Positions 22,940 to 32,013 of a stretch of DNA of 64,000 nt are shown here, in pieces; position 1 is the first letter of the stretch; the number at the start of each line of letters is the position of its first letter. The notes beneath the pieces were generated by a model, which made no database searches, was not told the DNA's origin, and worked only from the letters and a program-made list of their open reading frames with translations. The stretch is from the NCBI RefSeq assembly GCF_020520285.1, contig NZ_CP084742.1, positions 1,302,001 to 1,366,000 on the forward strand. The letters run 5' to 3'. The stretch is from Pseudomonas sp. L5B5. Lineage in GTDB: Bacteria; Pseudomonadota; Gammaproteobacteria; Pseudomonadales; Pseudomonadaceae. The translations under genes were made by a program, and so were the position numbers.

Positions 22940-24514
22940 TCACGCCGGATAACCGGTGATCTCGCGGATGCTCTGGTACAGCGGCTTGAGCTGGCGGTAC
23001 ATGCGCAGGTACACCTGGCTGTACAACCGCTGGTACATCTGCCGGGCCTCGGGTTGCGGCTCGAACACCGCCCCCACCCGCGTCATGGCGCTGATGGCCG
23101 TGGCAAAGTCCGGGTACAGCCCCAACCCCACCGCACAGGCGATCACCGCCCCCAGCCCCGAAGCCTCGTAGACATGCGGGCGCTCCACCGGCAGGCCGAA
23201 GATATCGGCGGTCAGCTGCATCGCCGCATCGCTCTGGGAACCGCCGCCGGCCACCCGCAATCGGGTGATCTTGAGCTTCGAGCGTTTTTCCATGCGCTCC
23301 ATGCCCTGGCGCAGGGCATAGGCCAGGCCTTCGAGAATCGCCCGGTAGATGTGCGCCCGGGTGTGCACGTCGCCGAAACCGATCATCGCGCCCTTGGCTT
23401 CCATCCCCGGCTCGCGGATACCCGGCGACCAGTAGGGTTGCAGCGTCAGGCCCATGGACCCCGGCGGCACCGCCTGGACCAGGGCATCGAACAGCTGCTC
23501 CGGCTCCAGCCCCTGCTCCGCCGCCTGCTGCACCTCACGCAAGCCGAACTGCTGCTTGAACCAGCTGACCATCCAGTAGCCGCGAAAGATCATCACCTCG
23601 CAGTTGTAGTGGTCCGGCACCGCCGCCGGGTACGGCGGAATCAGCGGCACCACCTCCAGATAGCTCGAACGGGTGGTGGTGACGGTGGCCGTGGTGCCAT
23701 AGGACACGCAGGCGGTGGTGGAATCCTGGACCCCGGAGCCCAGTACCTCGCAGGCCTTGTCGGCCCCGGCGGCAATCAGTGGCAGGCCCTCGGGAATGCC
23801 GGTATGACGACTGGCCTCGGCGCTGACCCGGCCCAGGGTTTCACCGGGCTTGAGCAGGGTCGGCAACTGCTCCCGGCGTACCGCCAGGGCCTGCCATTTC
23901 CAGTCGCTGGGGGCGGCCCAGCGCAGGCGCTTGTAGTCGAATGGCAGATAGGCCACGCAGCAGCCCACCGAGTCGACGAAGTTGCCAGTCAGGCGATGGG
24001 TCAGGAACCCGGAGAGCAGCAGGAACTTGTCGGTGGCGGCCCAGATGTCCGGTTGCGTCTGCGCCACCCAGTTGGCTTCGGCCTGGGCACGAAAGTAGTC
24101 CACCGTGGCCTCGGCGCCGATCAGCTTGAACAGCCAGCTCCAGGGCCCCTTGAGCTTGCCCTCGACTTCGGCCTGGCGCTGGTCGAGCCAGAGAATCGCC
24201 GGGCGCAGGGCGTGGCCTTGGGCATCGACGTTGATCAGGGTGCCGCGCTGGGTGGTCAGGGACACCCCGCGAATCTGCGAGCGGTCGATGCCGGTCTGCT
24301 GCCAGAGCAACTGGCAGGCTTCGCCGAGCTTGGCCCAGTAGTAGTCCGGGTCCTGCTCGGCCCAGCCGGGCTGGGTCGAGTAGTACGCCTCGAGCTCCAC
24401 CTTGCCCTTGCCGATCAGGTTGCCCGAGAGGTCGAACAGCAGCGCACGAACGCTCTGGGTGCCGTTGTCGATGGCCAGCAGGTAGTCCTGCTTCTTGTTG
24501 TTGTGGTTGTCCAT
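22940..24514 (-). CDS. FGGY-family carbohydrate kinase
   Basis: A 524-residue sugar/polyol kinase of the hexokinase-actin fold. The first phosphate loop reads LLAIDNGTQSVRALLFD near residues 12-28. The catalytic Asp region is LWLDQR, and the adenosine motif AGGGSQSDAAMQL is in the C-terminal half. The substrate cannot be read from sequence. It is the third gene of a leftward operon after an alkyl-DHAP synthase-like gene and a GlpD-like gene, which suggests a three-carbon substrate such as glycerol or dihydroxyacetone, by inference. The start at 24514 is 20 bp after the GlpD-like stop; the frame is open far upstream inside that gene. Confidence 0.88.
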   Translation of the reverse strand: MDNHNNKKQDYLLAIDNGTQSVRALLFDLSGNLIGKGKVELEAYYSTQPGWAEQDPDYYWAKLGEACQLLWQQTGIDRSQIRGVSLTTQRGTLINVDAQGHALRPAILWLDQRQAEVEGKLKGPWSWLFKLIGAEATVDYFRAQAEANWVAQTQPDIWAATDKFLLLSGFLTHRLTGNFVDSVGCCVAYLPFDYKRLRWAAPSDWKWQALAVRREQLPTLLKPGETLGRVSAEASRHTGIPEGLPLIAAGADKACEVLGSGVQDSTTACVSYGTTATVTTTRSSYLEVVPLIPPYPAAVPDHYNCEVMIFRGYWMVSWFKQQFGLREVQQAAEQGLEPEQLFDALVQAVPPGSMGLTLQPYWSPGIREPGMEAKGAMIGFGDVHTRAHIYRAILEGLAYALRQGMERMEKRSKLKITRLRVAGGGSQSDAAMQLTADIFGLPVERPHVYEASGLGAVIACAVGLGLYPDFATAISAMTRVGAVFEPQPEARQMYQRLYSQVYLRMYRQLKPLYQSIREITGYPA

Positions 24515-24534
24515 GGGGCTCTCTTGGTTGCGCA

Positions 24535-26127
24535 TCATTGCGTGGTGGGCAAGCTGTGGTGGCGTTGCCACAAGGCCCGGTAGCGCTGTTCTTCGGTTTG
24601 CCAGTGGGCATCGCTCCAGCCCAACCGCACCTGGCACAGGTCGCGGATGGCCGGCAGGTAGCCGGCGCCGCCCTCGGCCAGCAACAGGCCCAGGCGGGTG
24701 CGGCGCAGCAGCAGGTCGTCCAGGTGCAGGACCATTTCCGTCTCGGCGGCAAGGGCCAGTTCGGCCCACAGGGTGTCGCTGGGGCCGACGCACTCGCCAC
24801 CCAGTTGCGCCACCAGCCGCGCCAGCCGCGGCAAGTCACGGCCATGGCGCCCGGCCAGGCGCCGCTGCTGGGCGCCGCTGAGCCCGGGAATGTCCAGGGC
24901 CGGCACCGGGGCGAACACCGGTGCACCGTCGTCGCTGACGTTGCGCCCGATCATCGCCCCACAGGCGGCCAGCACCTCGATGGCCTGGGGCCGGAAGGTG
25001 GTGAGCTTGCCGCCGGCCAGTGTCACGCAGCCGGGCTCCTGCCACAGCACATGCTCACGGGTTTCGTTGGAGGGCTTGTCTTGCCGTGCAGCGCCGGACC
25101 CCGCCACCACCGGACGGACGCCGGCCCAGGTCGAGAGCACGTCGCCGGCCGCGATCCGCGCCTCGGGAAATTGCTGGGCACAGGCAGCGAGGAGGTAGTG
25201 CAACTCCTGCTGGCTAATGCTGGCGCTCAGGTCCAGGTCTTCGCGGTGATCCAGGTCTGTGGTGCCGACCACGGTGGCGCCTTCCCAGGGAAAGACGAAC
25301 ACCGGCCGACGATCCTCGGCATGCATGAAACTGAAGGCATGGGCCACCGGCAGGCGCCAGCCCGGCAACAGCAAGTGGCTGCCACGCAGCGGCCGCAACT
25401 GACGATCCGCCGCCTCTGGGCGCAGGCGCTCGGCCCAGGCCCCGGTGGCCACCGCCAGGGCGGCGCAGCGCAACTGTCGAGGGCAACCGCCTTCGCTGTC
25501 GTCGACCTCGACCCCGCAGACCCGCCCCTCCTCGCGCAGCAGCCGGGTCACCCGCAGGCCGTTGAATGCCAGGGCGCCATCGGCCCGGGCCTCGGCCAGC
25601 ACCCGCATCACCAGCCGGGCATCGTCGGTCAGGGCGTCGACAAAGCGGGTGCCGCCCAGCAGGCCCGAGGCCTTCAAGCCCGGCGCCAGGAACTGCAACT
25701 GCCCGGCATCGTCGAACCGGTGATTGCGCCGCCCGGCCAGGGCGTCATACAGGCTCAGCAGGCTGCCGAACACCCGGGGGCCGGGGAACTGACCGCGATA
25801 ATGGGGCATCAGGAAACTCATGGGTTCCACCAGCCCGGGCGCCTCCTGCAGCAACCGCTGGCGCTCGCGCACCGAATCCCGGGTGAGGCGCCACTGGCCC
25901 TTGGCGATGTAGCGCAAGCCGCCATGGACCATCTTCGAGGAACGGCTGGAGGTGCCCCAGGCGAAATCCCGCTGCTCCAGCAGCAGGCAGCGCCAACCGC
26001 GCCGGGCCGCCTCGCGCAGGATGCCGGCACCGCTGATGCCGCCGCCGATCACGATCAGGTCCCAGTGCTGCGCCGCCAGCGCAGGCAGGCTCTGTTGCCG
26101 CCATTGGGCGTTCCAGTCCTGGCTCAT
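24535..26127 (-). CDS. FAD-dependent glycerol-3-phosphate dehydrogenase (GlpD-like)
   Basis: A 530-residue flavoprotein. The FAD-binding GGGISG motif is at residue 28, followed by the family signature TSSRSSKMVHGGLRYIAKGQ. A later FAD contact reads TLAGGKLTTFR, and a helical C-terminal domain follows. GlpD enzymes oxidise sn-glycerol-3-phosphate to dihydroxyacetone phosphate and pass electrons to quinone at the membrane. The start lies five bases after the preceding stop with a GGAGCAG ribosome site, so translation is coupled. It is not next to glpF, glpK or glpR, so this is probably a second copy dedicated to the operon. Confidence 0.88.
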   Translation of the reverse strand: MSQDWNAQWRQQSLPALAAQHWDLIVIGGGISGAGILREAARRGWRCLLLEQRDFAWGTSSRSSKMVHGGLRYIAKGQWRLTRDSVRERQRLLQEAPGLVEPMSFLMPHYRGQFPGPRVFGSLLSLYDALAGRRNHRFDDAGQLQFLAPGLKASGLLGGTRFVDALTDDARLVMRVLAEARADGALAFNGLRVTRLLREEGRVCGVEVDDSEGGCPRQLRCAALAVATGAWAERLRPEAADRQLRPLRGSHLLLPGWRLPVAHAFSFMHAEDRRPVFVFPWEGATVVGTTDLDHREDLDLSASISQQELHYLLAACAQQFPEARIAAGDVLSTWAGVRPVVAGSGAARQDKPSNETREHVLWQEPGCVTLAGGKLTTFRPQAIEVLAACGAMIGRNVSDDGAPVFAPVPALDIPGLSGAQQRRLAGRHGRDLPRLARLVAQLGGECVGPSDTLWAELALAAETEMVLHLDDLLLRRTRLGLLLAEGGAGYLPAIRDLCQVRLGWSDAHWQTEEQRYRALWQRHHSLPTTQ

Positions 26128-26131
26128 GGCG

Positions 26132-27727
26132 TCACTGCTCCAGCAGGGTGCCGGGGTTCAGGCGCCCGGCCGGATCGAAATGCCGGCCCAGGGCCTGCAG
26201 GGCGTCCATGGCCAGCGCGCCCTTTTCCCGCAGCAGGTAGGGCGCATGATCCTTGCCCACCCCGTGCTGGTGGCTGATGGTGCCCCGGTGCTCGACGATG
26301 GTCTGGCTGGCCGCGTGCTTGAGCGCCTGCCAGCGAGCCAGGGTCGCCGGATACTGGCGGTCCGGGCGGAACACGTAGGTGGTGTAGATGCTCGAACCCT
26401 CGCCATAGACGTGGGACAGGTGGGTGAAGACGTGCACCTGCTCGCCCTCGGCGGCCAGGCCGTCGCGCAGGCTGTCTTCGATGCGTTGCAGCAGGGTGTC
26501 GACGTTGCTCCAGTCGGTGGCGGTTTCCAGGGTGTCCACCAGGTAGCCGGCGTTCCACAGGCTTTCGCGCAGGTAGGGAAACCGGAAGCGGTTCTGTGCC
26601 CACTTCTTGCCCAGCAAGGTGCCGGTGAACACCCCGCCGAAGGCCTTCAGGTGCTGGCGTGCCTGGCGCAGGGACAAGGCGTTCTGCCGACGGTTGCCGG
26701 TCACGCCGAAGGTCAGCAGGCATTTGCCCTGGCCTGCGCCACGCAGCGCCAGGTACTTCTCCAGCCAGGCGATCTGCGTCGGGTGGCCGGCCAGGGCCAG
26801 CTGGGTCTCGGTCTCCACGGCGTTGGACAGGCGCAGCATCGACAGCGGCACCCGGGCCTGGGCCAGGACTCGCACTGCCTGCAGGGCCTGCGCCCAGTCC
26901 GGCAGGAACACGCCATAGAAGCGCTCGTCGTCCGGCAAGCGGCTGACCCGCACCTTGACCTCGGAAATGACCCCGAAGCGCCCTTCGCTGCCCAGCACCA
27001 CCTCACGCAGGTCGGGGCCGGCCGCCGAGGCCGGGAAGGTGGCGATCGACATCGGCCCGGCGAAGGTCTCCAGGGTGCCGCCGGCGAACAGCTGCTCGAT
27101 GCGCCCATAACGCAGCGACTGCTGGCCACTGGAGCGACTGGCCACCCAGCCCCCCAGGGTCGACAGCTCCCAGGACTGTGGGAAATGCCCCAGGGTGTAG
27201 CCCCGGGCCCGCAACTGGCTTTCCACCTGGGGGCCGCTGGCCCCGGGGCCGAAAGTCGCCAGCAGGCTGTCTTCGTCCAGGTCCAGCAGGCGTGTCATCC
27301 GGGCCAGGGATACCGTCAGCACCGGCCGCTCGGACCACGCCGGGTTGATATGACCGGCCACCGAGGTGCCGCCGCCGTAGGGGATCAGGCACAGGTCGCG
27401 CTCTTCGGCCAGGGCCAGCAGTTGGCGGATCTGCGCGGCGCTGTCCGGAAACGCCACCGCATCCGGATAGACCCCAAGCTCGCCTTCGCGCAGGGCCAGC
27501 CAATCCGCCAGGCTCTGGCCGCGAGCGTGCAGCAGGCGCTCCTGGGGATCGATGCTGTACAGCGGGTGGGCCGGCAACCGTGAGGCCGGCACCCGGGCCA
27601 GGGCCTGTTCCAGGGACGCTTCCGGCAAGCGGTATCCCGGCCCCAGGCGCTCGGCGAGAAACCCCGCGCCTTCGGCCGGCAACTCGACCACCGTGGATGC
27701 ATCCCCCCAGCCATTCCAGCGTCGCAT
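26132..27727 (-). CDS. FAD-binding oxidase of the alkyl-DHAP synthase (AGPS) type
   Basis: A 531-residue VAO-fold flavoprotein. The FAD pyrophosphate loop is PYGGGTSVAGHINP near residue 118, the isoalloxazine-side motif is GSEGRFGVISEVKVRV near 240, and the C-terminal cap ends with TISHQHGVGKDHAPYL. That last motif is the histidine-rich loop characteristic of alkylglycerone-phosphate synthase, more than of glycolate or lactate oxidases. AGPS exchanges the acyl group of acyl-DHAP for a fatty alcohol, the first committed step to ether lipids. Whether this bacterial homologue does the same is not known to me. It is the first gene of a leftward three-gene operon, with its promoter in 27728-27909. 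Confidence 0.85.
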   Translation of the reverse strand: MRRWNGWGDASTVVELPAEGAGFLAERLGPGYRLPEASLEQALARVPASRLPAHPLYSIDPQERLLHARGQSLADWLALREGELGVYPDAVAFPDSAAQIRQLLALAEERDLCLIPYGGGTSVAGHINPAWSERPVLTVSLARMTRLLDLDEDSLLATFGPGASGPQVESQLRARGYTLGHFPQSWELSTLGGWVASRSSGQQSLRYGRIEQLFAGGTLETFAGPMSIATFPASAAGPDLREVVLGSEGRFGVISEVKVRVSRLPDDERFYGVFLPDWAQALQAVRVLAQARVPLSMLRLSNAVETETQLALAGHPTQIAWLEKYLALRGAGQGKCLLTFGVTGNRRQNALSLRQARQHLKAFGGVFTGTLLGKKWAQNRFRFPYLRESLWNAGYLVDTLETATDWSNVDTLLQRIEDSLRDGLAAEGEQVHVFTHLSHVYGEGSSIYTTYVFRPDRQYPATLARWQALKHAASQTIVEHRGTISHQHGVGKDHAPYLLREKGALAMDALQALGRHFDPAGRLNPGTLLEQ

Positions 27728-27909
27728 GCGTGTGTCCTTCTGCTGTTCTTATAGGTCTTGTGTGAGGCTCCCTATACTAGTGCGACGCTGCCGGCTGTCA
27801 CGGTCGCATTGAGCCAGTTGGTGTAGCCGATTGAGTCATCGGCCCCGGAGCAAAGCACGTGACAAGCCGGGCCAACTGTCAAAGAATCGCGCCCCTGACC
27901 CAAGACTGA

Positions 27910-28623
27910 GTGACCGCCATGCCCGCCTCGCTGAAAACCTGCGCCCCGTTGTTCTGGTCCCCGGACCTGGACATCGACTATGGCGCCGCGACCCTGAGCC
28001 TGCGCGATCTGCTGCCGCAGGTGGGCCAGGACATCTCGGCGTTCTTCGACCCCGAGGATCGGCTGAAGGTCGGTGAAACCCTGCAGTTGCTCTGGCACCC
28101 ACCCGTGAGCGACATCAACGGCTGGAGCGAACAACCTTCGGAACTCGCCCACAGCCATTTGCTGCGGGCCAGGGTCAGCGGACCGGACCAGGCACCCACC
28201 CACGCACTTCATGACCTGCATCGGGGCAAGCAGCGCTTTCCCTTGCAGATCCTGGCCTGCATGCCACTGTCGACAGCACTCAAGGCCCAGCCGCTGGACC
28301 AGCAGGCCTGGAGCCTGCCTGGCATCGGCAGGCCCCAGGGCGCTTGCCTGAGCTGGGATGAAATCCATTGGTGTGGACGCGTCGACGTCGACGGACTGAC
28401 CTGCCTCACCGCCACCAATGGCATGGAGGGCGTGATGGAGATGATCCTGGAGATCATCGATGACCAGGTCAGCGGGTTGTTATCGGTGCATCTTGGCCCT
28501 GGTGGGAATACATACGAATTGGGCCGGCGAGTGCTCGTGGGCGCGGAACGCCTGGCCATTCGCCGGGCCCTGGAGCGCGCCCAGCCGCTGCGCGATACCC
28601 AGGACGCCTACCTCGTCGATTGA
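27910..28623 (+). CDS. Unknown 237-residue protein
   Basis: Not recognised. A soluble, acidic protein (MTAMPASLKTCAPLFWSPDL...) with a predicted helical C-terminus and a GMEGVMEMILEIIDD stretch. The start is GTG at 27910 or ATG at 27919; no strong ribosome site separates them. It diverges from the AGPS-like operon, so the two share a 180-bp promoter region that includes a TATACTAG element. The context gives no function. Confidence 0.65.
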   Translation: MTAMPASLKTCAPLFWSPDLDIDYGAATLSLRDLLPQVGQDISAFFDPEDRLKVGETLQLLWHPPVSDINGWSEQPSELAHSHLLRARVSGPDQAPTHALHDLHRGKQRFPLQILACMPLSTALKAQPLDQQAWSLPGIGRPQGACLSWDEIHWCGRVDVDGLTCLTATNGMEGVMEMILEIIDDQVSGLLSVHLGPGGNTYELGRRVLVGAERLAIRRALERAQPLRDTQDAYLVD

Positions 28624-28792
28624 GTGTCAATCGGGGAAAAAGCCCCCCGGCAGAACTAAGCAGCTGTTTTCAAACCGATTTTTTTTGCGCTGGGGGCTTC
28701 CCAAACCGCCAGCGAGTTGTTAAATTTGCGCCCGTTCTTGCAGCGGTCCTCCCAGGACCGGCACATCGAGCAAGTAACGTCGCAACAGCTAC

Positions 28793-28867
28793 AGGGGCGT
28801 CGCCAAGCGGTAAGGCAGCAGGTTTTGATCCTGCCATGCGTTGGTTCGAATCCAGCCGCCCCTGCCA
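28793..28867 (+). tRNA. tRNA-Gln (anticodon TTG)
   Basis: 75-nt cloverleaf including an encoded CCA. The acceptor arms are AGGGGCG and CGCCCCT with a G discriminator. The D arm starts GCCAAGCGGTAAGGC, the anticodon loop reads TTTTGAT with TTG as anticodon, and the T arm contains GGTTCGAATCC. All standard positions are intact. It reads CAA codons and lies just upstream of a LysR gene on the other strand. Confidence 0.95.
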
Positions 28868-28879
28868 TTTTCCCTATCT

Positions 28880-29788
28880 CTACCCCATCAGGTTTTCCGC
28901 CAGGAACTCCAGCATCGCGCTGACCTTGGGCAACCCCTGCCGGCTCTTCATCCACAGCAGGTTGATCGTTTGCCCGCGAGTCGCCAAATGCGGCAAGACT
29001 TCCACCAGGCTGCCATCTTCCAGTTGGCGCTTGACCAGCCACGACGGCAGGTGGGCGATGCCATAACCGCCCAGAACCGCCATCAGCAAACCCTCCCCGC
29101 CCCCCACCACGCAACTGGCCGGCACCAGCCGACGCTCGATCTCGCCTGGCCGGCTGGTGGCAAAGCTCCAGGGATGCACGCGTCCGTCCGCCCAGCCGTA
29201 GGCAATGCACTGGTGCCGCTCCAGATCGGCGATGCCGGCCGGTCGGCCGTTCCGTTCCAGGTAGCCGGGAGCCGCACAGAACAGGTACTGCTCGGTTCCC
29301 AGGTGCCGATGCCCCAGCTCGGCCGGCCACAGGTCGGGGCCGCCCAGGCGCACGGCAATATCGACCCCCGCCTCGAGGGGATTGGCCAGGTGCTCGGAGA
29401 AGGTCACATGGGGCTGCAATTGCGGGTGCTCACGGGTGAACCCCAGGATCAGCCCCAGGGCCTGGGTCCGGCCAAAGGCTCCCGGCAAGTCGATGCGCAG
29501 CTTGCCGCGCAGTTCACGCTGTTGTGCCTGCAGCTCCAGCTCGGCCTCTTCCAGTTCGGCCAGCACGCCACTGCAGGTGCGGTAGAAAGCCAGGCCTGCA
29601 TCGGTCAGGGCCAGGCTGCGGGTGGTACGTCGGAACAATCGCGCCTGCAGTCGCGCTTCCAAGCGGGCGATGGCCTTGCTGATGGCCGACGCCGTGAGGT
29701 TCAGGCGTTCGCCCGCCACCTTGAAGCTGCCGCAGTCGGCGACGCAGACAAACACGTCGATCCCCTTCAAGCGTTCGGAAGAAAACAT
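28880..29788 (-). CDS. LysR-family transcriptional regulator
   Basis: A 302-residue protein with the LysR winged helix-turn-helix at about residues 5-63 (SFKVAGERLNLTASAISKAI) and a periplasmic-binding-like effector domain to residue 295. The effector is unknown. It diverges from the MFS transporter gene, with 120 bp between the starts, so it probably controls that transporter and itself. Twelve bases separate its stop from the tRNA-Gln 3' end. Confidence 0.88.
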   Translation of the reverse strand: MFSSERLKGIDVFVCVADCGSFKVAGERLNLTASAISKAIARLEARLQARLFRRTTRSLALTDAGLAFYRTCSGVLAELEEAELELQAQQRELRGKLRIDLPGAFGRTQALGLILGFTREHPQLQPHVTFSEHLANPLEAGVDIAVRLGGPDLWPAELGHRHLGTEQYLFCAAPGYLERNGRPAGIADLERHQCIAYGWADGRVHPWSFATSRPGEIERRLVPASCVVGGGEGLLMAVLGGYGIAHLPSWLVKRQLEDGSLVEVLPHLATRGQTINLLWMKSRQGLPKVSAMLEFLAENLMG

Positions 29789-29908
29789 CCGGCGTCCTTG
29801 TCATTAATGAATTGGGTTCACTTCAGTTGATAAAAAGCATCATAAAACAGAACCAGATTCCCCAGTAAGCTGGCCATCACTTCATCGGCACGATGGCAAG
29901 AGGCACAG

Positions 29909-31114
29909 ATGCTGCGCACCCTGAAACACTATCCGGCAGGCCTCAACCTGCTGCTGGCCGGCGCCCTGGTGCTGACCCTGGCCCGGGCGGTGACCCTGCC
30001 CTACCTGGTGATCTACCTGGCGGAACGCTTCCAGCTGGATGTCGCCGACATCGGCCTGGTGCTGGGCAGCAGCCTGATCGTGGGGTCGATGCTGAGCCTC
30101 TATGGCGGTTTCCTGGTGGACCGGCTCGCCAACCATCGGTTGATCCTGTGCTGCTGCGCAGTGTTCACCCTGGGCTTCATCGGCACCTTCGCCGCCCGCA
30201 GCCTCTGGTTGTTCTACCTGTGCCTGCTGGCGATCAACCTGGCCTATGCGGTGTTCGACATCGCCATCAAGGCCGGTTTTGCCCGGCAATTGTCGGTGGA
30301 TGAGCGCAGCACGGTGTTTTCCATCAAGTACACCCTGACCAACATCGGTTATGCCGTGGGCCCGTTCCTGGGCGCCGGGCTGGCCCAGCTGGATATCAGC
30401 CTGCCCTTCGTTCTGTCCGCAGCCTTGGGTGGCGGGTTCTTCTGCCTCTACCTCGCCCGGGGCGAGCGATGCACGGTCGTCACTGAACCAGCCCAGCCAT
30501 CCCTGGCCTTCCTGGCCCTGGGCAAGCAGTTGCTGGCGGATTATCGCCTGGTCTGCTTCACCCTCGGCGGCTTGCTCAGCGCGGTGGTCTTCGGCCAGTT
30601 CTCGGCCTATCTCTCGCAGTACCTGGTGATCACCACCTCGGCGCAAACCGCCTACACCACCATCAGCACCCTGGTGGCGACCAACGCGCTGCTGGTGATC
30701 AGCCTGCAGTACGCCATCGGCCGGCGGATCCTGCGCCAGCACCTGAACCTGTGGCTGGCCACGGGCCTGGGCCTGTTCCTGCTGGGTCTTGGCGGTTTCG
30801 CCGTGGCCAGCAACCTGACGCTGTGGGTGCTGGCCATGGCCGTGTTCACCCTGGGCGAGATCATCGTCTTCCCTGCCGAGTACATGTTCATCGACTGCAT
30901 CGCCCCCGAACACCTGCGTGGGCTGTACTACGGCGCGCAGAACCTTTCCAGCCTCGGTGGCGCCCTGGGGCCGATGCTCTGCGGCCTGGTCCTGGCCAGC
31001 CAGCCACCCCAGACGATCTTCTGGATGCTCGCACTGTTCGTCATTGCGGGCGGGCTGTTCTACTGCCTGGGCGCCGCCAACCTCGGCCAGGCGCAAGCCA
31101 GGCCTGCGGACTGA
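29909..31114 (+). CDS. MFS transporter (MdtH/YdeE-like drug or metabolite exporter)
   Basis: A 401-residue integral membrane protein with about 12 hydrophobic spans. The MFS signature between spans 2 and 3 is GGFLVDRLANHR, and a GAGLAQLDISL segment marks the mid region. The group exports drugs or small metabolites; the substrate here is unknown. An AAGAGG ribosome site stands six bases before the ATG. It faces the LysR gene, suggesting that regulator as its controller. Confidence 0.85.
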   Translation: MLRTLKHYPAGLNLLLAGALVLTLARAVTLPYLVIYLAERFQLDVADIGLVLGSSLIVGSMLSLYGGFLVDRLANHRLILCCCAVFTLGFIGTFAARSLWLFYLCLLAINLAYAVFDIAIKAGFARQLSVDERSTVFSIKYTLTNIGYAVGPFLGAGLAQLDISLPFVLSAALGGGFFCLYLARGERCTVVTEPAQPSLAFLALGKQLLADYRLVCFTLGGLLSAVVFGQFSAYLSQYLVITTSAQTAYTTISTLVATNALLVISLQYAIGRRILRQHLNLWLATGLGLFLLGLGGFAVASNLTLWVLAMAVFTLGEIIVFPAEYMFIDCIAPEHLRGLYYGAQNLSSLGGALGPMLCGLVLASQPPQTIFWMLALFVIAGGLFYCLGAANLGQAQARPAD

Positions 31115-31314
31115 ACGACGCAACGCCCGGATGTGCAGTCGTCGATGGGTACAGGCGTGCTCATCCAGGCCTCTCTTGCCGCCCATTTCTGGTCAATACT
31201 GGCCGGGCGCCGCCTGCATGACTTGTCAATCGACCCACGCCGCGCCGCCAAGCCTTCACAACCCCCGCTGCGCCCCGTTCCTCTGTGCATCTCCCCTGCA
31301 AAGAGCGACGCCCC

Positions 31315-31773
31315 ATGAAAAACACTCAATTGAGCCAGTTGATCCTCAACGACCACGCCCGCATCGAGGCGGCCATCGCCACCGGAGCCGCCTGGGAAAT
31401 ATGGTTCCAGGTGGAGTTCCTGATACTGTTGCGCGCGGCCCGCCTGAGTGCCGCCCGGGAATTGCCCTACCCGCCACCGAACGAGAAACTGCGCCTGGAT
31501 GTACTGGCGCGCCAGGGCGTCGATGAATACGCCATCGAGTTGAAGGTCGAGAGCGCCACCAACGCCGGCAAGAAACTGCTTGAGGAAATCGACAAGGACA
31601 TCCTGAAGCTGAAAAAGTACACCAACCAAACCGTGGAGGCCCGTTGGGCGGTGGGCCTGGGCTACAGCAACGAGGCCAAGCTCGAGTTGGCCGAATATGC
31701 CAGGACCCATGACACCACTACCATCTACCAGCACTCCGGAGCCATCGGCTGCATGATCGTCACGGTTCCCTAG
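31315..31773 (+). CDS. Small protein with a PD-(D/E)xK nuclease-like pattern
   Basis: A 152-residue soluble protein. The order helix with Glu34 (WFQVEFL), strand LRLDVLA with Asp62, then strand AIELKVE with Glu75 and Lys77 fits the PD-(D/E)xK nuclease core (family pattern; whether it cuts DNA is inference). Its second half is lysine-rich with a helix EIDKDILKLKKY. The ATG at 31315 is the likely start; the frame is open to 31285, and the upstream site (AAGAG) is weak. It lies next to the 3' end of the giant PdtA-like gene, on the opposite strand. Confidence 0.6.
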   Translation: MKNTQLSQLILNDHARIEAAIATGAAWEIWFQVEFLILLRAARLSAARELPYPPPNEKLRLDVLARQGVDEYAIELKVESATNAGKKLLEEIDKDILKLKKYTNQTVEARWAVGLGYSNEAKLELAEYARTHDTTTIYQHSGAIGCMIVTVP

Positions 31774-31784
31774 AACGTCCCGCC

Positions 31785-31907
31785 CTGTAGCCGCTGTCGA
31801 GCCACGGCGAGGCTGCGCCAAGGCCCACAGGGCCTTCAAGCGACGGCGGTGGCAGGCAGACCTTGCGGCCGCTGCGCGCCCGTGCGCAGCCTGCGGCAGC
31901 GGCTACA
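31785..31907. repeat. REP-type inverted pair (degenerate left copy)
   Basis: A right copy, CGCAGCCTGCGGCAGCGGCT at 31885, faces a degenerate left copy at 31785 (CTGTAGCCGCTGTCGAGCCA). It shares its core with the elements near 50.35 kb and 58.5 kb. The pair occupies the gap between two convergent genes. Confidence 0.75.
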
Positions 31908-31961
31908 GGATCTCGCCAACACCATTCTCGACGGGCTGTTGTACCGGCCTGATCCAGGGAC

Positions 31962-31988
31962 AAAAAAGGGGCGATCGATGATCGCCCC
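31962..31988 (-). terminator. Intrinsic terminator of the PdtA-like gene
   Basis: On the leftward strand, eight-base arms GGGGCGAT/ATCGCCCC with a five-base loop are followed by six T. It lies 26 bp after the stop of the 12.5-kb gene and is a strong rho-independent terminator. Confidence 0.85.
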
Positions 31989-32013
31989 CAAGCGTTGCTA
32001 CCACGAGAGAACC

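Noticed and set aside
28793..28867. tRNA-Gln considered as an attachment site for a genomic island
   Set aside because: No integrase gene, and no direct repeat of the tRNA 3' end was noticed elsewhere in the window.
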